NCBI RefSeq assembly: GCF_002155425.1
Contig: NZ_MUYG01000011.1
Location: 434,001-498,000, forward strand
DNA length: 64,000 bases
Direction: 5' to 3'
Source: Erythrobacter donghaensis
Lineage (GTDB): Bacteria > Pseudomonadota > Alphaproteobacteria > Sphingomonadales > Sphingomonadaceae
This document shows positions 18,574-27,823 of this stretch, piece by piece. Position numbers and translations under genes: made by a program. Within the stretch, counting starts at the first letter, position 1. Each line of letters starts with the position of its first letter. Below the pieces are notes generated by a model. That model was given only the letters and a program-made list of their open reading frames with translations. It had not been told where the DNA came from and did no database searches.

Positions 18574-18591
18574 TTGACATTGGTGTGACAA
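18574..18591. promoter_or_regulatory. Pho-box-like repeat / possible -35 before ppk
   Basis: TTGACAT-TGGT-GTGACAA: the word TGACA repeats 11 bp apart. Read on the minus strand it is TTGTCAC-ACCA-ATGTCAA, close to the PhoB consensus. The first TTGACA is also a perfect -35 hexamer, but I see no good -10 at 16-18 bp. It lies about 110 bp before the ppk ATG. The orientation is opposite to a classical Pho box, so confidence is low. Confidence 0.35.
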
Positions 18592-18681
18592 GCACCGCTT
18601 GGTGATTTACACCTTCGCGCCAAGCGAACACAGGCGGGACCACGCGCGCCCGCTTGGCGGGCATGGCAGAACAGGAAAGCG

Positions 18682-20883
18682 ATGAGCACGTCACCCAAGG
18701 GCAGCATGGACGCATCAGCCATTGCAGGGCCGGTGCCGATGGCCGAACTCGGGCCTGACGAATCCCCCTATTTCAACCGCGAATTGAGCTGGTTGCAATT
18801 CAACCAGCGCGTGCTGGCCGAGGCGGACAATCCCGCCTATCCGCTGCTTGAACGGCTGCGGTTCCTGTCGATTTCGGGCAGCAATCTCGACGAATTCATG
18901 ATGATCCGCGTCGCCGGGCTGGTCGGGCAGGTGCAGCGGCGGCTGGCGACGCCCTCGATCGACGGGCGCAGCCCCACGCAGCAGCTTGCCGCGATCCGCG
19001 AAAAGCTGACCGAACTCAGCGGCATCCAGCAGACAATCTGGCGCAAGGTGCGTGACGGGCTGGCGGGCGCGGACATCCACATCGCCGATGAACAGCGCGT
19101 CAGCGCGGCGGCGCACAAGTGGCTGAAGGGCTATTTCCTCAACGAGATTCTGCCGATCATCACGCCCCAGGCGCTCGATCCGGCGCACCCCTTTCCCTTC
19201 GTCCAGAACCGCGGGCTGGGGTTGCTTTTCACCCTGACCCGCGATGCCACGCGCGAACAGTTGATCGAGATGGTGCTGATCCCCAGCGCCCTGCCGCGCT
19301 TCGTGCGCGTGCCTGACGAGGTGACGGGCGGCAGCGGGGCGCTCTACATTTCGATCGCCAGCCTGATCCAGCGCTATGCCGCCGCGCTGTTTCCCGGCTT
19401 CGCGATCGAGGGCGACGGCTTGTTCCGGGTGCTGCGCGACAGCGATATCGAGATCGAGGAAGAGGCTGAAGACCTCGTCCGCACCTTCCGCAGCGCGATT
19501 CAGCGCCGTCGCCGGGGTCAGGTGATCCAGCTCGAGCTGGAGGAGGATTTCGATCCCGCCGCCGAGGCGCTGCTTCTGGAACAGCTCGGCATCAACGAGG
19601 CCGCCGTCATCAAGACCGATGGCATGATCGGGATCGACGGCCTCGCAGAAATCGTCGGCGAGGATCGCCCCGATCTCAAGTTCGATGCCTATTCCCCGCG
19701 CTTTCCCGAACGTATCCGCGAGCATGACGGCGATGCCTTCTCGGCGATCCGCGAGAAGGACATCATCATTCACCACCCCTATGAAAGTTTCGAGGTGGTG
19801 GTCGACTTCATCCGGCAAGCCGCGCTCGACCCGGACGTGGTCGCGATCAAGCAGACGCTCTACCGCGCGGGCTCGCAGTCGGCGGTGGTGGGCGCGCTGA
19901 TCGAGGCGGCCGAGGCGGGCAAATCGGTGACCGCCGTCGTCGAGCTCAAGGCTCGCTTCGATGAGGAACAGAACCTCAAATGGGCGAGCAAGCTCGAACG
20001 TGCCGGGGTGCAGGTGATCTACGGCTTCACCGACTGGAAGACCCACGCCAAGGTGGCGATGGTGGTGCGGCGCGAGGGCGATGGCTTTCGTAGCTACTGC
20101 CACTTCGGCACCGGAAATTATCACCCCGTCACCGCGCGGGTGTACACCGATCTCAGCTTCTTCACCGCCGATCCCAAGCTGGCGCGCGATGCGGCCAAGA
20201 TGTTCAACTTCATCACCGGCTATGTCGAACCGCACGAGCTGGAGCGCATCCACATCGCGCCGATCGACCTGCGGCAGGAAATCTACAACCGCGTCGACGC
20301 CGAGATCGCCCATGCCCGCAAGGGCAAGCCGGCGGCGATCTGGATGAAGTGCAACCAGCTGACCGACGAAGGCGTGATTGACCGCCTCTATGCCGCGAGC
20401 AATGCCGGGGTGCGGGTGGAACTGGTGGTGCGGGGCATCTGCTGCCTGCGTCCGGGCATGGCGGGGATGAGCGAAAACATCCGCGTCAAATCCATCATCG
20501 GGCGCTTTCTCGAACACAGCCGCATCTACGCCTTCGGTAACGGCCACGGCTTGCCGAGCGCGCAGGCGGCGGTGTTCATCGCCTCTGCCGACATGATGAG
20601 CCGCAACCTCGACCGCCGGATCGAGACGCTGATCCCCATCCTCAACCGCACGGTGCACGATCAGGTGTTGCAGCAGGTGCTGCTCGCCAACATGCTCGAC
20701 ACCGAACAGAGCTGGTGGCTGCATTCCGACGGCAGCTATTCGCGGGTCGAGACCGAGGAGGGCGCGCGGCCTTTCAACTGTCACCGCTATTTCATGACCA
20801 ACCCCTCGCTCTCCGGGCGCGGCGGGGCGCTGGAGGCAGGCGCCGTGCCCAAGCTCAGCTTGCGCCGGGGAGCGTCGGCATGA
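18682..20883 (+). CDS. ppk: Polyphosphate kinase 1
   Basis: 733 residues, normal PPK1 length. The N-terminal domain begins with SPYFNRELSWLQFNQRVL, the family signature. The catalytic domains carry DVVAIKQTLYRAGSQSAVV, THAKVAMVVRREG (the phosphorylated-His region) and CHFGTGNYHPVTARVYTDLS. The enzyme polymerises ATP gamma-phosphate into polyphosphate. The stop overlaps the ppx start (ATGA), a common ppk-ppx pairing. A Pho-box-like element lies upstream. Confidence 0.96.
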   Translation: MSTSPKGSMDASAIAGPVPMAELGPDESPYFNRELSWLQFNQRVLAEADNPAYPLLERLRFLSISGSNLDEFMMIRVAGLVGQVQRRLATPSIDGRSPTQQLAAIREKLTELSGIQQTIWRKVRDGLAGADIHIADEQRVSAAAHKWLKGYFLNEILPIITPQALDPAHPFPFVQNRGLGLLFTLTRDATREQLIEMVLIPSALPRFVRVPDEVTGGSGALYISIASLIQRYAAALFPGFAIEGDGLFRVLRDSDIEIEEEAEDLVRTFRSAIQRRRRGQVIQLELEEDFDPAAEALLLEQLGINEAAVIKTDGMIGIDGLAEIVGEDRPDLKFDAYSPRFPERIREHDGDAFSAIREKDIIIHHPYESFEVVVDFIRQAALDPDVVAIKQTLYRAGSQSAVVGALIEAAEAGKSVTAVVELKARFDEEQNLKWASKLERAGVQVIYGFTDWKTHAKVAMVVRREGDGFRSYCHFGTGNYHPVTARVYTDLSFFTADPKLARDAAKMFNFITGYVEPHELERIHIAPIDLRQEIYNRVDAEIAHARKGKPAAIWMKCNQLTDEGVIDRLYAASNAGVRVELVVRGICCLRPGMAGMSENIRVKSIIGRFLEHSRIYAFGNGHGLPSAQAAVFIASADMMSRNLDRRIETLIPILNRTVHDQVLQQVLLANMLDTEQSWWLHSDGSYSRVETEEGARPFNCHRYFMTNPSLSGRGGALEAGAVPKLSLRRGASA

Positions 20884-22427
20884 TCTGGCGCAGGCGGCGC
20901 GAAGGGCGCGATGGCGGGCTGGGCGGCGCTGCGGGCGAACGCGCGATTATCGACATCGGGTCGAACACGGTGCGGCTCGTCATCTATGGCGGCACGATGC
21001 GCGCGCCCACGGTGCTGCTCAACGAGAAGGTGACCGCCCGGCTCGGGCGCGAGATTGCCGCCACCGGCAGGCTCGCGGATGAGGCGATGGCGCTCGCATT
21101 GCGGGGGCTGAAGCGGTTTGCACTGCTGCTCGCCGACCTTGGCGTGACCGATATCGACACCGTGGCGACAGCGGCGGTGCGCGATGCCGCCAATGGCGGC
21201 GAATTCGTCGACCAGCTGCGCGCGCTGGGATTGAAGCCGCGCGTGATATCGGGCGAGGAGGAAGCGCTGCTCAGCGCGCATGGCGTGATCGGTGCCTTCC
21301 CCGACGCGCGCGGGATCGTGGCCGATCTGGGCGGCGGCAGTCTCGAACTCGTCAAGGTGGCCGCGGGTGTCACCGAAAGCGCCACCAGCCTGCCGCTCGG
21401 CACGCTGCGGCTGCCCGACTATCGCCCCGCGGGTCGCAAGGGCGACGCCGCGCGGGCGGACATGATGAAATCGCTCGACAAGGCGATCCGCAAGGGCGGG
21501 TGGGACCTGTCCGGCAATCCGCCTGAGGCCAACGGCACGCTCTATCTGGTGGGCGGCACCTGGCGCGCGATGGCGGTCTTCGCGATGGCCGTTCAGCGCT
21601 ATCCGCTGAGCGATCCGCACGGTTTCGAAGTCGACGCGGCGACCGCCCGCCAGCTGGTCGCGGCGTTGGCGGCGACCGATGCGGACACGATCAAGTCGCG
21701 CGACCGCATCTCCTCAATGCGCGCCGAAAAGCTCCCCGATGCGGCGGTGCTGCTTCAGGCGCTGCTGGTGCGGCTTGCGCCCGAAAAGGTGGTGTTCTCG
21801 TCATGGGGCCTGCGCGAAGGGCTGCTCTATGATCGCCTGCCCGGGCACACCCGGACGCAGGATCCGCTGCTCGCCGGGGTGGCGGTGTTCGCCACGCATC
21901 GCGGGTCGGAAGCGACGCTGGCGACCCGGATGGCGGCCTGGACGCTCGATGCGGCGCCAGCGCGCGAACATGGCAGCGAGCGGCTGCGGCTGGCCGCGAC
22001 CATGCTGGCGCTCGCGGCGATGCAGATCGAGCCCAACATCCGCCTGCCGCAGGCGATCAACTGGGCGCTGCACAAGCGCTGGGTGGGGATCGACGGCAAG
22101 GGCCGCGCGATGCTCGCTGCGGCGATCGCGGCCAATGGCAACCAGCTGGGCCTGCCCGCCGAAGTGCGCGCGCTCACCAGTGCCGAGGCGCTGGAGGAAG
22201 CCGTGCGCTGGGGCCTCGCCCTGCGGCTGGCGCGCAGGTTGGGTGCGCAATCGCCCCGCTCGCTGGAGGTTAGCCGGCTGATGGTGGAGGATGACACGCT
22301 GGTGCTGCGCCTTGCCGAAAGCCACGCTGCGCTGTTCGGCCAGCCGACCGAAAAGGACATGAAGCTGCTCAGCCAGCGGCTGGGGCTGGGCTGGCGGTTG
22401 GACGTGGTGCCGGAAAGCGCGCTCTAG
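20880..22427 (+). CDS. ppx: Ppx/GppA family exopolyphosphatase
   Basis: 515 residues from the ATG that overlaps the ppk stop. The N-terminus has the actin-like phosphate motif IIDIGSNTVRLVIYGG, then TAAVRDAANGGEFV, GEEEALLSAHGV and DLGGGSLELVKV, the Ppx/GppA set. A C-terminal helical (HD-like) domain follows. It hydrolyses polyphosphate or pppGpp; pairing with ppk favours exopolyphosphatase. Its 3' end overlaps the convergent VUT transporter gene by 4 bp. Confidence 0.94.
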   Translation: MIWRRRREGRDGGLGGAAGERAIIDIGSNTVRLVIYGGTMRAPTVLLNEKVTARLGREIAATGRLADEAMALALRGLKRFALLLADLGVTDIDTVATAAVRDAANGGEFVDQLRALGLKPRVISGEEEALLSAHGVIGAFPDARGIVADLGGGSLELVKVAAGVTESATSLPLGTLRLPDYRPAGRKGDAARADMMKSLDKAIRKGGWDLSGNPPEANGTLYLVGGTWRAMAVFAMAVQRYPLSDPHGFEVDAATARQLVAALAATDADTIKSRDRISSMRAEKLPDAAVLLQALLVRLAPEKVVFSSWGLREGLLYDRLPGHTRTQDPLLAGVAVFATHRGSEATLATRMAAWTLDAAPAREHGSERLRLAATMLALAAMQIEPNIRLPQAINWALHKRWVGIDGKGRAMLAAAIAANGNQLGLPAEVRALTSAEALEEAVRWGLALRLARRLGAQSPRSLEVSRLMVEDDTLVLRLAESHAALFGQPTEKDMKLLSQRLGLGWRLDVVPESAL

Positions 22428-23299
22428 GCGGCTTTCGGGTCGCCTTTCGCAAAGGGCGAGAAATCGGTGTCGAGATCGAACAGGTCGACGCCTTCTGCCG
22501 CCTTCAGTTTGTTCACCACCGCATAGGTGACAGGGGTCAGCACCGCTTCCCACACCACCTTCAGCGCCCAGTTGGTGACCATCACGGTCAGCACCGCCTC
22601 GGTCGTCCAGATGCCGTAGAAGGCGACGGGGTAGAAGATCAGGCTGTCGACACCCTGCCCGACGAAGGTCGATCCGATGGTGCGCGTCCACAGGGCGCGG
22701 CCCTTGGTCCAGACCTTCATTTTGGCCATGACGAAGGAATTGACGAACTCGCCCGCCCAGAAGGCGGTGATCGATGCGACGACGATGCGCCAGGTGCTGC
22801 CGAACACGCTCTCGTAAGTCATCTGGCAGATCGCGCCGCCGGGGATCGTGGGATCGCCGGTCGAGGTGAGCGGACGCTCTCCGCCAAAGCCGCTCGCGGC
22901 ACATTCCCACCCGCCAAACGGGGGCAGGGCGGTGACGATATAGGACATGAAGGCGAGGAAGATCATCGCTCCCGTCCCCACCCAGATCACCCGGCGCGCC
23001 TTGGCAAAGCCGTAGATTTCGGTGAGCACGTCGCCGATCACATAGCCAAGCGGGAAGAACAGGATCCCCGCGCCATAGATGAACACGCCGTCGGGCGCGG
23101 GCCACCAGCCCTGCGGCCAGAAGGGCACGTCGACAAAGGTCAGCTTGGCCGCACCGATGATGTTCGACAGCAGCAGGATCGCGACGAAGGCCGCCATCAC
23201 CAGATCATAGTAGCGGAACGTCACCGGCGCGTGGCTGGTGGCGACGATCCCGTCGGTCGGATCGCGATCGAAAGCGGCGGCGGGATCGGTGTTTTCCAT
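22424..23299 (-). CDS. VUT family (YhhQ-like) queuosine precursor transporter
   Basis: 291 residues from the Met of MENTDP at 23299 (an in-frame ATG at 23335 is also possible). About six hydrophobic helices with YDLVMAAFVAILLLSNIIGA, FPLGYVIGDVLTEIYGFAKA and WAGEFVNSFVMAKMKV, which match the VUT/YhhQ family of inner-membrane transporters for queuine precursors. The longer loop before GGERPLTSTGDPTIPGG is common in alphaproteobacterial members. It stands alone, convergent with ppx. Confidence 0.85.
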   Translation of the reverse strand: MENTDPAAAFDRDPTDGIVATSHAPVTFRYYDLVMAAFVAILLLSNIIGAAKLTFVDVPFWPQGWWPAPDGVFIYGAGILFFPLGYVIGDVLTEIYGFAKARRVIWVGTGAMIFLAFMSYIVTALPPFGGWECAASGFGGERPLTSTGDPTIPGGAICQMTYESVFGSTWRIVVASITAFWAGEFVNSFVMAKMKVWTKGRALWTRTIGSTFVGQGVDSLIFYPVAFYGIWTTEAVLTVMVTNWALKVVWEAVLTPVTYAVVNKLKAAEGVDLFDLDTDFSPFAKGDPKAA

Positions 23300-23360
23300 C
23301 GCCGGGACGGTTAGCGCGATTTGCGTGGCCCGCAAAGCGCGCTAATGACGCACCCGGCGC

Positions 23361-23437
23361 GCGCCCGTAGCTCATCTGGATAGAGCGCGAGACTTCTAAT
23401 CTTGAGGCAGCAGGTTCGAGTCCTGCCGGGCGCGCCA
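23361..23437 (+). tRNA. tRNA-Arg (anticodon TCT)
   Basis: A complete 77-nt cloverleaf with encoded CCA. Acceptor GCGCCCG pairs perfectly with CGGGCGC; D stem GCTC/GAGC; anticodon stem CGAGA/TCTTG with loop CTTCTAA (anticodon TCT, reads AGA); T stem GCAGG/CCTGC with loop TTCGAGT; discriminator G. No mismatches except one G-U in the anticodon stem. Confidence 0.97.
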
Positions 23438-23439
23438 AG

Positions 23440-23467
23440 CCACTCCATCCCCGCAGGGGTGGGGTGG
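23440..23467 (+). terminator. Hairpin after the tRNA
   Basis: Arms CCACTCCATCCCC and GGGGTGGGGTGG with loop GCA, one bulge and one G-U pair. It starts 3 bp after the tRNA CCA end. No T run follows, so termination is only likely, not certain. Confidence 0.4.
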
Positions 23468-23485
23468 ATTGGCGGGCGCGCCGGT

Positions 23486-24682
23486 TCATCCCCGCATCGT
23501 CCCGTCCGGCTTCAGCACCACGCTGCGCCCGCTCGCGGCTGAGGCATAGATCGCTTCCATCAGGCGCACGTCGCGCAGGCCCATTTCGCCGGGGGTGAGG
23601 ATCGGCGTGCCCTCGCGGATCGCGGCGGCGAGGTGATCGAGCATCGCGGCAAACTGCACCTCGGGATCGCCCGGCTCCATCGCGCGGCGCTCGCGCCCGG
23701 TCTCCAGCACCAGCGTGTTGCCGCCATAGCCGGTCGCCGGATGCATCCTGAGCGCGCCCGTGGTCCCGCGTGCCTCGACCATGTTGATCCCGGCCGAATC
23801 GTAGGAGGTGACAATCTGCGCTACCGTGCCGGAGGGGAAGTGCATCTGCACCGCCACATGGGCGAACACTTCGGCAAAGCGCGGGTCGCCTTCGGGCCGG
23901 AAGGCCGAAGCGCTCAGCTGTTCGGGCATTTCGCCCGACAGGTAGAGCGCGGCCTGAAGCCCATAAATGCCGTAATCCTCAAGCGGGCCGCCGCCGGTCT
24001 GGGCTCGGGCGATACGCCAATTGGTCGCAGGCGTCGCCGGGCCGAGGCGATAGGAATGCTCGGTGCGGATCAGCCGCAAATCGCCCAGCGCCTTGGTCGC
24101 CGTCAGCTCCATCGCGGCGCGATTGTAGGGCTCGAAATGGCAGCGATAGCCGATCATCAGCTTGCGATCCGCACGCTCGCTGGCGGCGATCATCCGTTCG
24201 CATTCGGATGCCGAGAGCGCCATCGGCTTTTCGCACATCACGTGCTTGCCGGCGGCAAAGGCGCGTTCGGCCCAATCGGCATGGAGCCCGGTGGGAAGGA
24301 TGATGTAGACCGCCTCGACCGCAGAATTGGCGGCAATGGCGGCGAAATTGTCGTAGGAATAGCGCGCTTCGGGGGGCACGCCGTAGGCATCTCCCACACG
24401 CGCCAGTTTCTCGGGATTGCCCGAGACCAGCGCGGCGATGTGGCAGCGCCCCGACTGGACGAAGCGCGGCATGATCTGCTTCAAGGCATAATCGCCGAGG
24501 CCGATGATCGCGAAGCCCACGCTGCCGGGGTGCGGCGCGGGGGGAGGGGAGGCGGGGAGCGTAACGCCATCGGGCATCGGCTGACCTTCCGCGATGGGCC
24601 GCGCGCCCTGCGCCAGCGCGCCGCTTGCCGCCACGGCTGCTGCGGTCGCCGCGCCCGCTTCGATCGCCTGTCGGCGCGTCAT
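23486..24682 (-). CDS. Gfo/Idh/MocA oxidoreductase, Tat-exported, GFOR-like
   Basis: 398 residues from the ATG at 24682, preceded by GGAAGGA. The N-terminus has a twin-Arg export signal (MTRRQAIEAGAATAAAVAAS, cut near ALA-Q). The Rossmann motif GFAIIGLGDYALKQI, then AVYIILPTGLHADWA, the hallmark HVMCEKPMAL (catalytic Lys in EKP) and KLMIGYRCHFEPYNRAA closely resemble Zymomonas glucose-fructose oxidoreductase. It probably acts in the periplasm with tightly held NADP, oxidising an aldose (glucose or xylose) to the lactone while reducing a second sugar. It starts just after the semialdehyde dehydrogenase gene and shares its operator. The substrate is inferred from context. Confidence 0.85.
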   Translation of the reverse strand: MTRRQAIEAGAATAAAVAASGALAQGARPIAEGQPMPDGVTLPASPPPAPHPGSVGFAIIGLGDYALKQIMPRFVQSGRCHIAALVSGNPEKLARVGDAYGVPPEARYSYDNFAAIAANSAVEAVYIILPTGLHADWAERAFAAGKHVMCEKPMALSASECERMIAASERADRKLMIGYRCHFEPYNRAAMELTATKALGDLRLIRTEHSYRLGPATPATNWRIARAQTGGGPLEDYGIYGLQAALYLSGEMPEQLSASAFRPEGDPRFAEVFAHVAVQMHFPSGTVAQIVTSYDSAGINMVEARGTTGALRMHPATGYGGNTLVLETGRERRAMEPGDPEVQFAAMLDHLAAAIREGTPILTPGEMGLRDVRLMEAIYASAASGRSVVLKPDGTMRG

Positions 24683-24704
24683 GCCTTTCCTTCCCATCCG
24701 GCCC

Positions 24705-26273
24705 TCACCCCTGTGTCTCGAAGCGCCCATCCACCCGCCGCAGTACCGTGCTCGGCCCGTCGAGCAAGGCCTTGGGGAGCAGGGCGGCTGGCAAGTCCTG
24801 ATAGCTGACCGGGCGCAGGAAGCGATCGATCGCGAGCGTGCCGACCGAGGTGCTGCGACCGTCCGAAGTCGCGGGGAAGGGGCCGCCGTGAACCATCGCG
24901 TGAGTCACTTCCACGCCCGTCGGCCAGGCATTGGCGATGATCCGTCCGGCGAGCCCTTCGAGGATCGGCATCAGATCGCGCGCGGCGGGGTAATCGCCGG
25001 GGGCCATGTGAAGGGTGGTGGTCAGCTGACCCTCCATCCCGGCGAGGATCGCGGCGACTTCATCCATGTCGGCGCAGGTGACGATGATTGAGGAGGGCCC
25101 GAACACTTCGTGCCCCAAGGCCGGATTAGCGCGGAAATCGGTGCCGCTGACGGTGAAGACCTGCGCGCGCCCGCAGGTGCCCGATCCTTCCGCGCCGGTG
25201 CCGACCAGTGTCGCACCATGCCCGGCGATGGCGGCGATGCCCTTGGCATAGGCGCTCTGGATGCCGGGCGTCAGCATGGTCTGCGCGGGGATGGCGGCCA
25301 GCGCCTCGGCGACGGTGGCGATGAAGCGGGTGGTCGCCGCGCTCTCGATCGCCAGCACGATCCCCGGATTGGTGCAGAACTGCCCCGCACCCAGCGAGAG
25401 GGACCCGACATAGGCGTTGCCGAGCGCCTCGGCGGCTTCTTCCATCCGGGCGGGCATCAGCACCACCGGGTTGACGCTGCTCATCTCGGCATAGACCGGG
25501 ATCGGCACGGGCCGTGCGGCGGCGTGGCCCATCAGCGCGAGGCCCCCGGCGCGCGATCCGGTGAAGCCGACCGCAGCGATGCGCGGGTCTTTCACCAGCG
25601 CTTCGCCCAGCGCATTTTCGGTGCCGTTCACGAGGCTGAAAACGCCCTCGGGCAGCCCGGCCTCGTGTATCGCCGCAAGGATCGCGCCTGCCACCAGCTC
25701 CGACGTGCCGGGGTGCGCCGGGTGGCCCTTCACCACCACGCAGCACCCCGCGGCGAGCGCGGACGCGGTGTCTCCGCCCGCGACCGAGAAGGCGAGCGGA
25801 AAGTTCGACGCGCCGAACACCGCGACCGGGCCGACGGGAATTTTGCGCATCCTCAGGTCAGGCTTGGGCAGCGGCGCGCGATCCGGTTGCGCGTGGTCAA
25901 TGCGCAGGCCCTGCCAGCCGCCGTTCTCGACCTCCTCGGCAAACAGACGAAGCTGTCCCACGGTACGCCCGCGCTCGCCATTGAGGCGCGCTTCGGGAAG
26001 GCCGCTTTCCAGCATGGCGCGCTGCGTGAGGGTATCGCCCAGCGCGTCGATCTTCGCCGCCATGGACCGCAGGAAGGCCGCGCGCTGTGACAGGGGGAGG
26101 GCAGCGTAGAGCGGTTGCGCCGCCGCCGCCGCAGCGCAGGCGTCGGCCACGTCTTGCGCCGAGCCTTGCGCAAAGGCAGGCTCCAGCGCCGCACCGCTCG
26201 CCGCTTCCACTGCCGTGAACTGCGCCGCGCCATTGCGCCATTCGCCTGCAATCAGGTTCTTGCCCGTCAACAT
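24705..26273 (-). CDS. xylA: Alpha-ketoglutaric semialdehyde dehydrogenase (Weimberg pathway)
   Basis: 522 residues from the ATG at 26273, preceded by AGGAG; the frame is open further upstream but that part runs into the operator. NADP-type aldehyde dehydrogenase: VFGASNFPLAFSVAGGDTAS near the cofactor site, GFTGSRAGG, the Glu motif AEMSSVNPV and the catalytic Cys300 in GAGQFCTNPG. The form and length match 2,5-dioxopentanoate (alpha-ketoglutaric semialdehyde) dehydrogenases. It would make 2-oxoglutarate, the last step after XylX. Family substrate is supported by the xylose genes around it. An operator lies about 70 bp upstream. The symbol follows Caulobacter use. Confidence 0.88.
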   Translation of the reverse strand: MLTGKNLIAGEWRNGAAQFTAVEAASGAALEPAFAQGSAQDVADACAAAAAAQPLYAALPLSQRAAFLRSMAAKIDALGDTLTQRAMLESGLPEARLNGERGRTVGQLRLFAEEVENGGWQGLRIDHAQPDRAPLPKPDLRMRKIPVGPVAVFGASNFPLAFSVAGGDTASALAAGCCVVVKGHPAHPGTSELVAGAILAAIHEAGLPEGVFSLVNGTENALGEALVKDPRIAAVGFTGSRAGGLALMGHAAARPVPIPVYAEMSSVNPVVLMPARMEEAAEALGNAYVGSLSLGAGQFCTNPGIVLAIESAATTRFIATVAEALAAIPAQTMLTPGIQSAYAKGIAAIAGHGATLVGTGAEGSGTCGRAQVFTVSGTDFRANPALGHEVFGPSSIIVTCADMDEVAAILAGMEGQLTTTLHMAPGDYPAARDLMPILEGLAGRIIANAWPTGVEVTHAMVHGGPFPATSDGRSTSVGTLAIDRFLRPVSYQDLPAALLPKALLDGPSTVLRRVDGRFETQG

Positions 26274-26342
26274 CGTCACTCTCCTGAACTTTCGAATCTC
26301 GTCTGTGAAAACGCGGCTTGCCATGGCGCGATTTTCAGTCAA

Positions 26343-26356
26343 AGGTAGCGCTACCA
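26343..26356. promoter_or_regulatory. LacI-type operator, site 1
   Basis: AGGTAGCGCTACCA, 13 of 14 matches to the ideal TGGTAGCGCTACCA, with a perfect 12-bp palindrome inside. It lies between the divergent semialdehyde dehydrogenase and sugar porter genes and may control both. Confidence 0.85.
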
Positions 26357-26397
26357 TAAATGGCGAGGGTTGCAACAACGCAACCGGGAGAGGGATC

Positions 26398-27798
26398 TTG
26401 GAAACAACGCGTGGCGGCACCAACATGGTGCTGATTTCGGCGATCGTGGCTGTGGCAACGATCGGGGGGCTGCTGTTCGGTTATGACAGCGGGGCGGTCA
26501 ACGGGACGCAGGCGGGCCTCAAGGAGGCTTTCGCGCTCGACGACAAGGGGCTGGGCTTCACCGTCGGTTCGCTGCTGATCGGCTGCGCGGCGGGCGCGTT
26601 TCTGGCCGGGCGACTGGCCGACGCGCTGGGCCGCAAGCGGGTGATGGTTGTCGCCGCGCTGCTGTTCCTGATCGGCGCGATCGTGCAGGGCGAGACTGAC
26701 AGCCACACGCTGTTCGTGATCGCGCGCTTCGCGGGCGGCATGGCGGTGGGGGCGGCCTCGGTCCTTTCGCCGCTCTATATCTCCGAAGTGGCGCCGGCCA
26801 AGATCCGCGGGCGGCTGACGACGGTGCAGCAGGTGATGATCATCACCGGGCTGACCGCGGCGTTCCTCGTCAACTATTTCCTCGCGCAGGCGGCGGGCGA
26901 TTCGCTGGGTGAGGTGGGCGGCATGCCCGCCTGGCGGTGGATGTATCTCGCCCAGGCCGTGCCTGCGGCGGTCTTCCTCGTCGCGCTGCTCTTCATCCCG
27001 GAAAGCCCGCGCTACCTCATCAACCGTGGCCGGGAGGAAGAAGCGCGCACCGTGCTGACCCGCCTGTTCGGTACCGACGAGGCAGAGCGCAAGGTGGTCG
27101 AAATCCGCGACTCCTTCGCCGACGACCACCGCCCGCGCCTGTCCGATGTCCTCGCGCCGGGCACGATCTTCCGCCCGATCGTGTGGGCCGGCATCCTGCT
27201 TGCGACCTTCCAGCAGTTCGTCGGCATCAACGTGATCTTCTACTACGGCGAGACGCTGTGGCGGCTCGCGGGCGTGTCCGAGGAAGTCGCGCTGGAGCGC
27301 AACATCATCTCCGGCCTCGCCTCGATTGCCGCGGTGTTCGCGGCGCTGCTGCTGATCGACAAGATCGGACGCAAGCCGTTGCTGCTGATCGGTTCGGCGG
27401 GAATGGCGGCGACGCTGGGGGCGATGACCTGGGCCTTCTCGGGCGCGGGCACCGATGCAGCGGGCAACCTGATGCTGAGCGAGAGTGCCGGCTGGGTCGC
27501 GCTGGTCGCAGCCAATCTCTACGTGATCTTCTTCAACTTCAGCTGGGGCCCGGTGATGTGGGTGATGCTGGGCGAGATGTTCCCCAACCAGATGCGCGGG
27601 TCCGCCCTCGCGGTCGCGGGGCTGGCGCAGTGGGGCGCAAACTATGCCGTGGTGCAAAGCTTCCCCAGCATGGCAAGCGGGCTGGGCCTTGCGCCGACCT
27701 ACCTGTTCTACACGGTCAGTGCCGCGATCAGCTTCTTCCTCGTCCAGCGCTTCATCGTCGAAACCAAGGGCAAGGAGCTGGAGGAGATGGTCGGCTGA
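26398..27798 (+). CDS. Sugar porter family MFS transporter, probable xylose importer
   Basis: 466 residues from a TTG at 26398, chosen for the GGGAGAGGG ribosome site; an ATG at 26425 would give a shorter N-terminus. Twelve hydrophobic helices with the sugar porter signatures: GYDSGAVNG in helix 1, GRLADALGRKR after helix 2, PESPRYLINRGREEEA, QQFVGINVIFYYGE in helix 7 and the C-terminal VETKGKELEE. This is the XylE/GLUT proton-symport family in the inner membrane. Its place in the xylose regulon, 42 bp after an operator, argues for xylose. Halogenase genes follow on the same strand. Confidence 0.92.
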   Translation: METTRGGTNMVLISAIVAVATIGGLLFGYDSGAVNGTQAGLKEAFALDDKGLGFTVGSLLIGCAAGAFLAGRLADALGRKRVMVVAALLFLIGAIVQGETDSHTLFVIARFAGGMAVGAASVLSPLYISEVAPAKIRGRLTTVQQVMIITGLTAAFLVNYFLAQAAGDSLGEVGGMPAWRWMYLAQAVPAAVFLVALLFIPESPRYLINRGREEEARTVLTRLFGTDEAERKVVEIRDSFADDHRPRLSDVLAPGTIFRPIVWAGILLATFQQFVGINVIFYYGETLWRLAGVSEEVALERNIISGLASIAAVFAALLLIDKIGRKPLLLIGSAGMAATLGAMTWAFSGAGTDAAGNLMLSESAGWVALVAANLYVIFFNFSWGPVMWVMLGEMFPNQMRGSALAVAGLAQWGANYAVVQSFPSMASGLGLAPTYLFYTVSAAISFFLVQRFIVETKGKELEEMVG

Positions 27799-27823
27799 GG
27801 CGAGCGGTGATAGCGTGGGCGGC

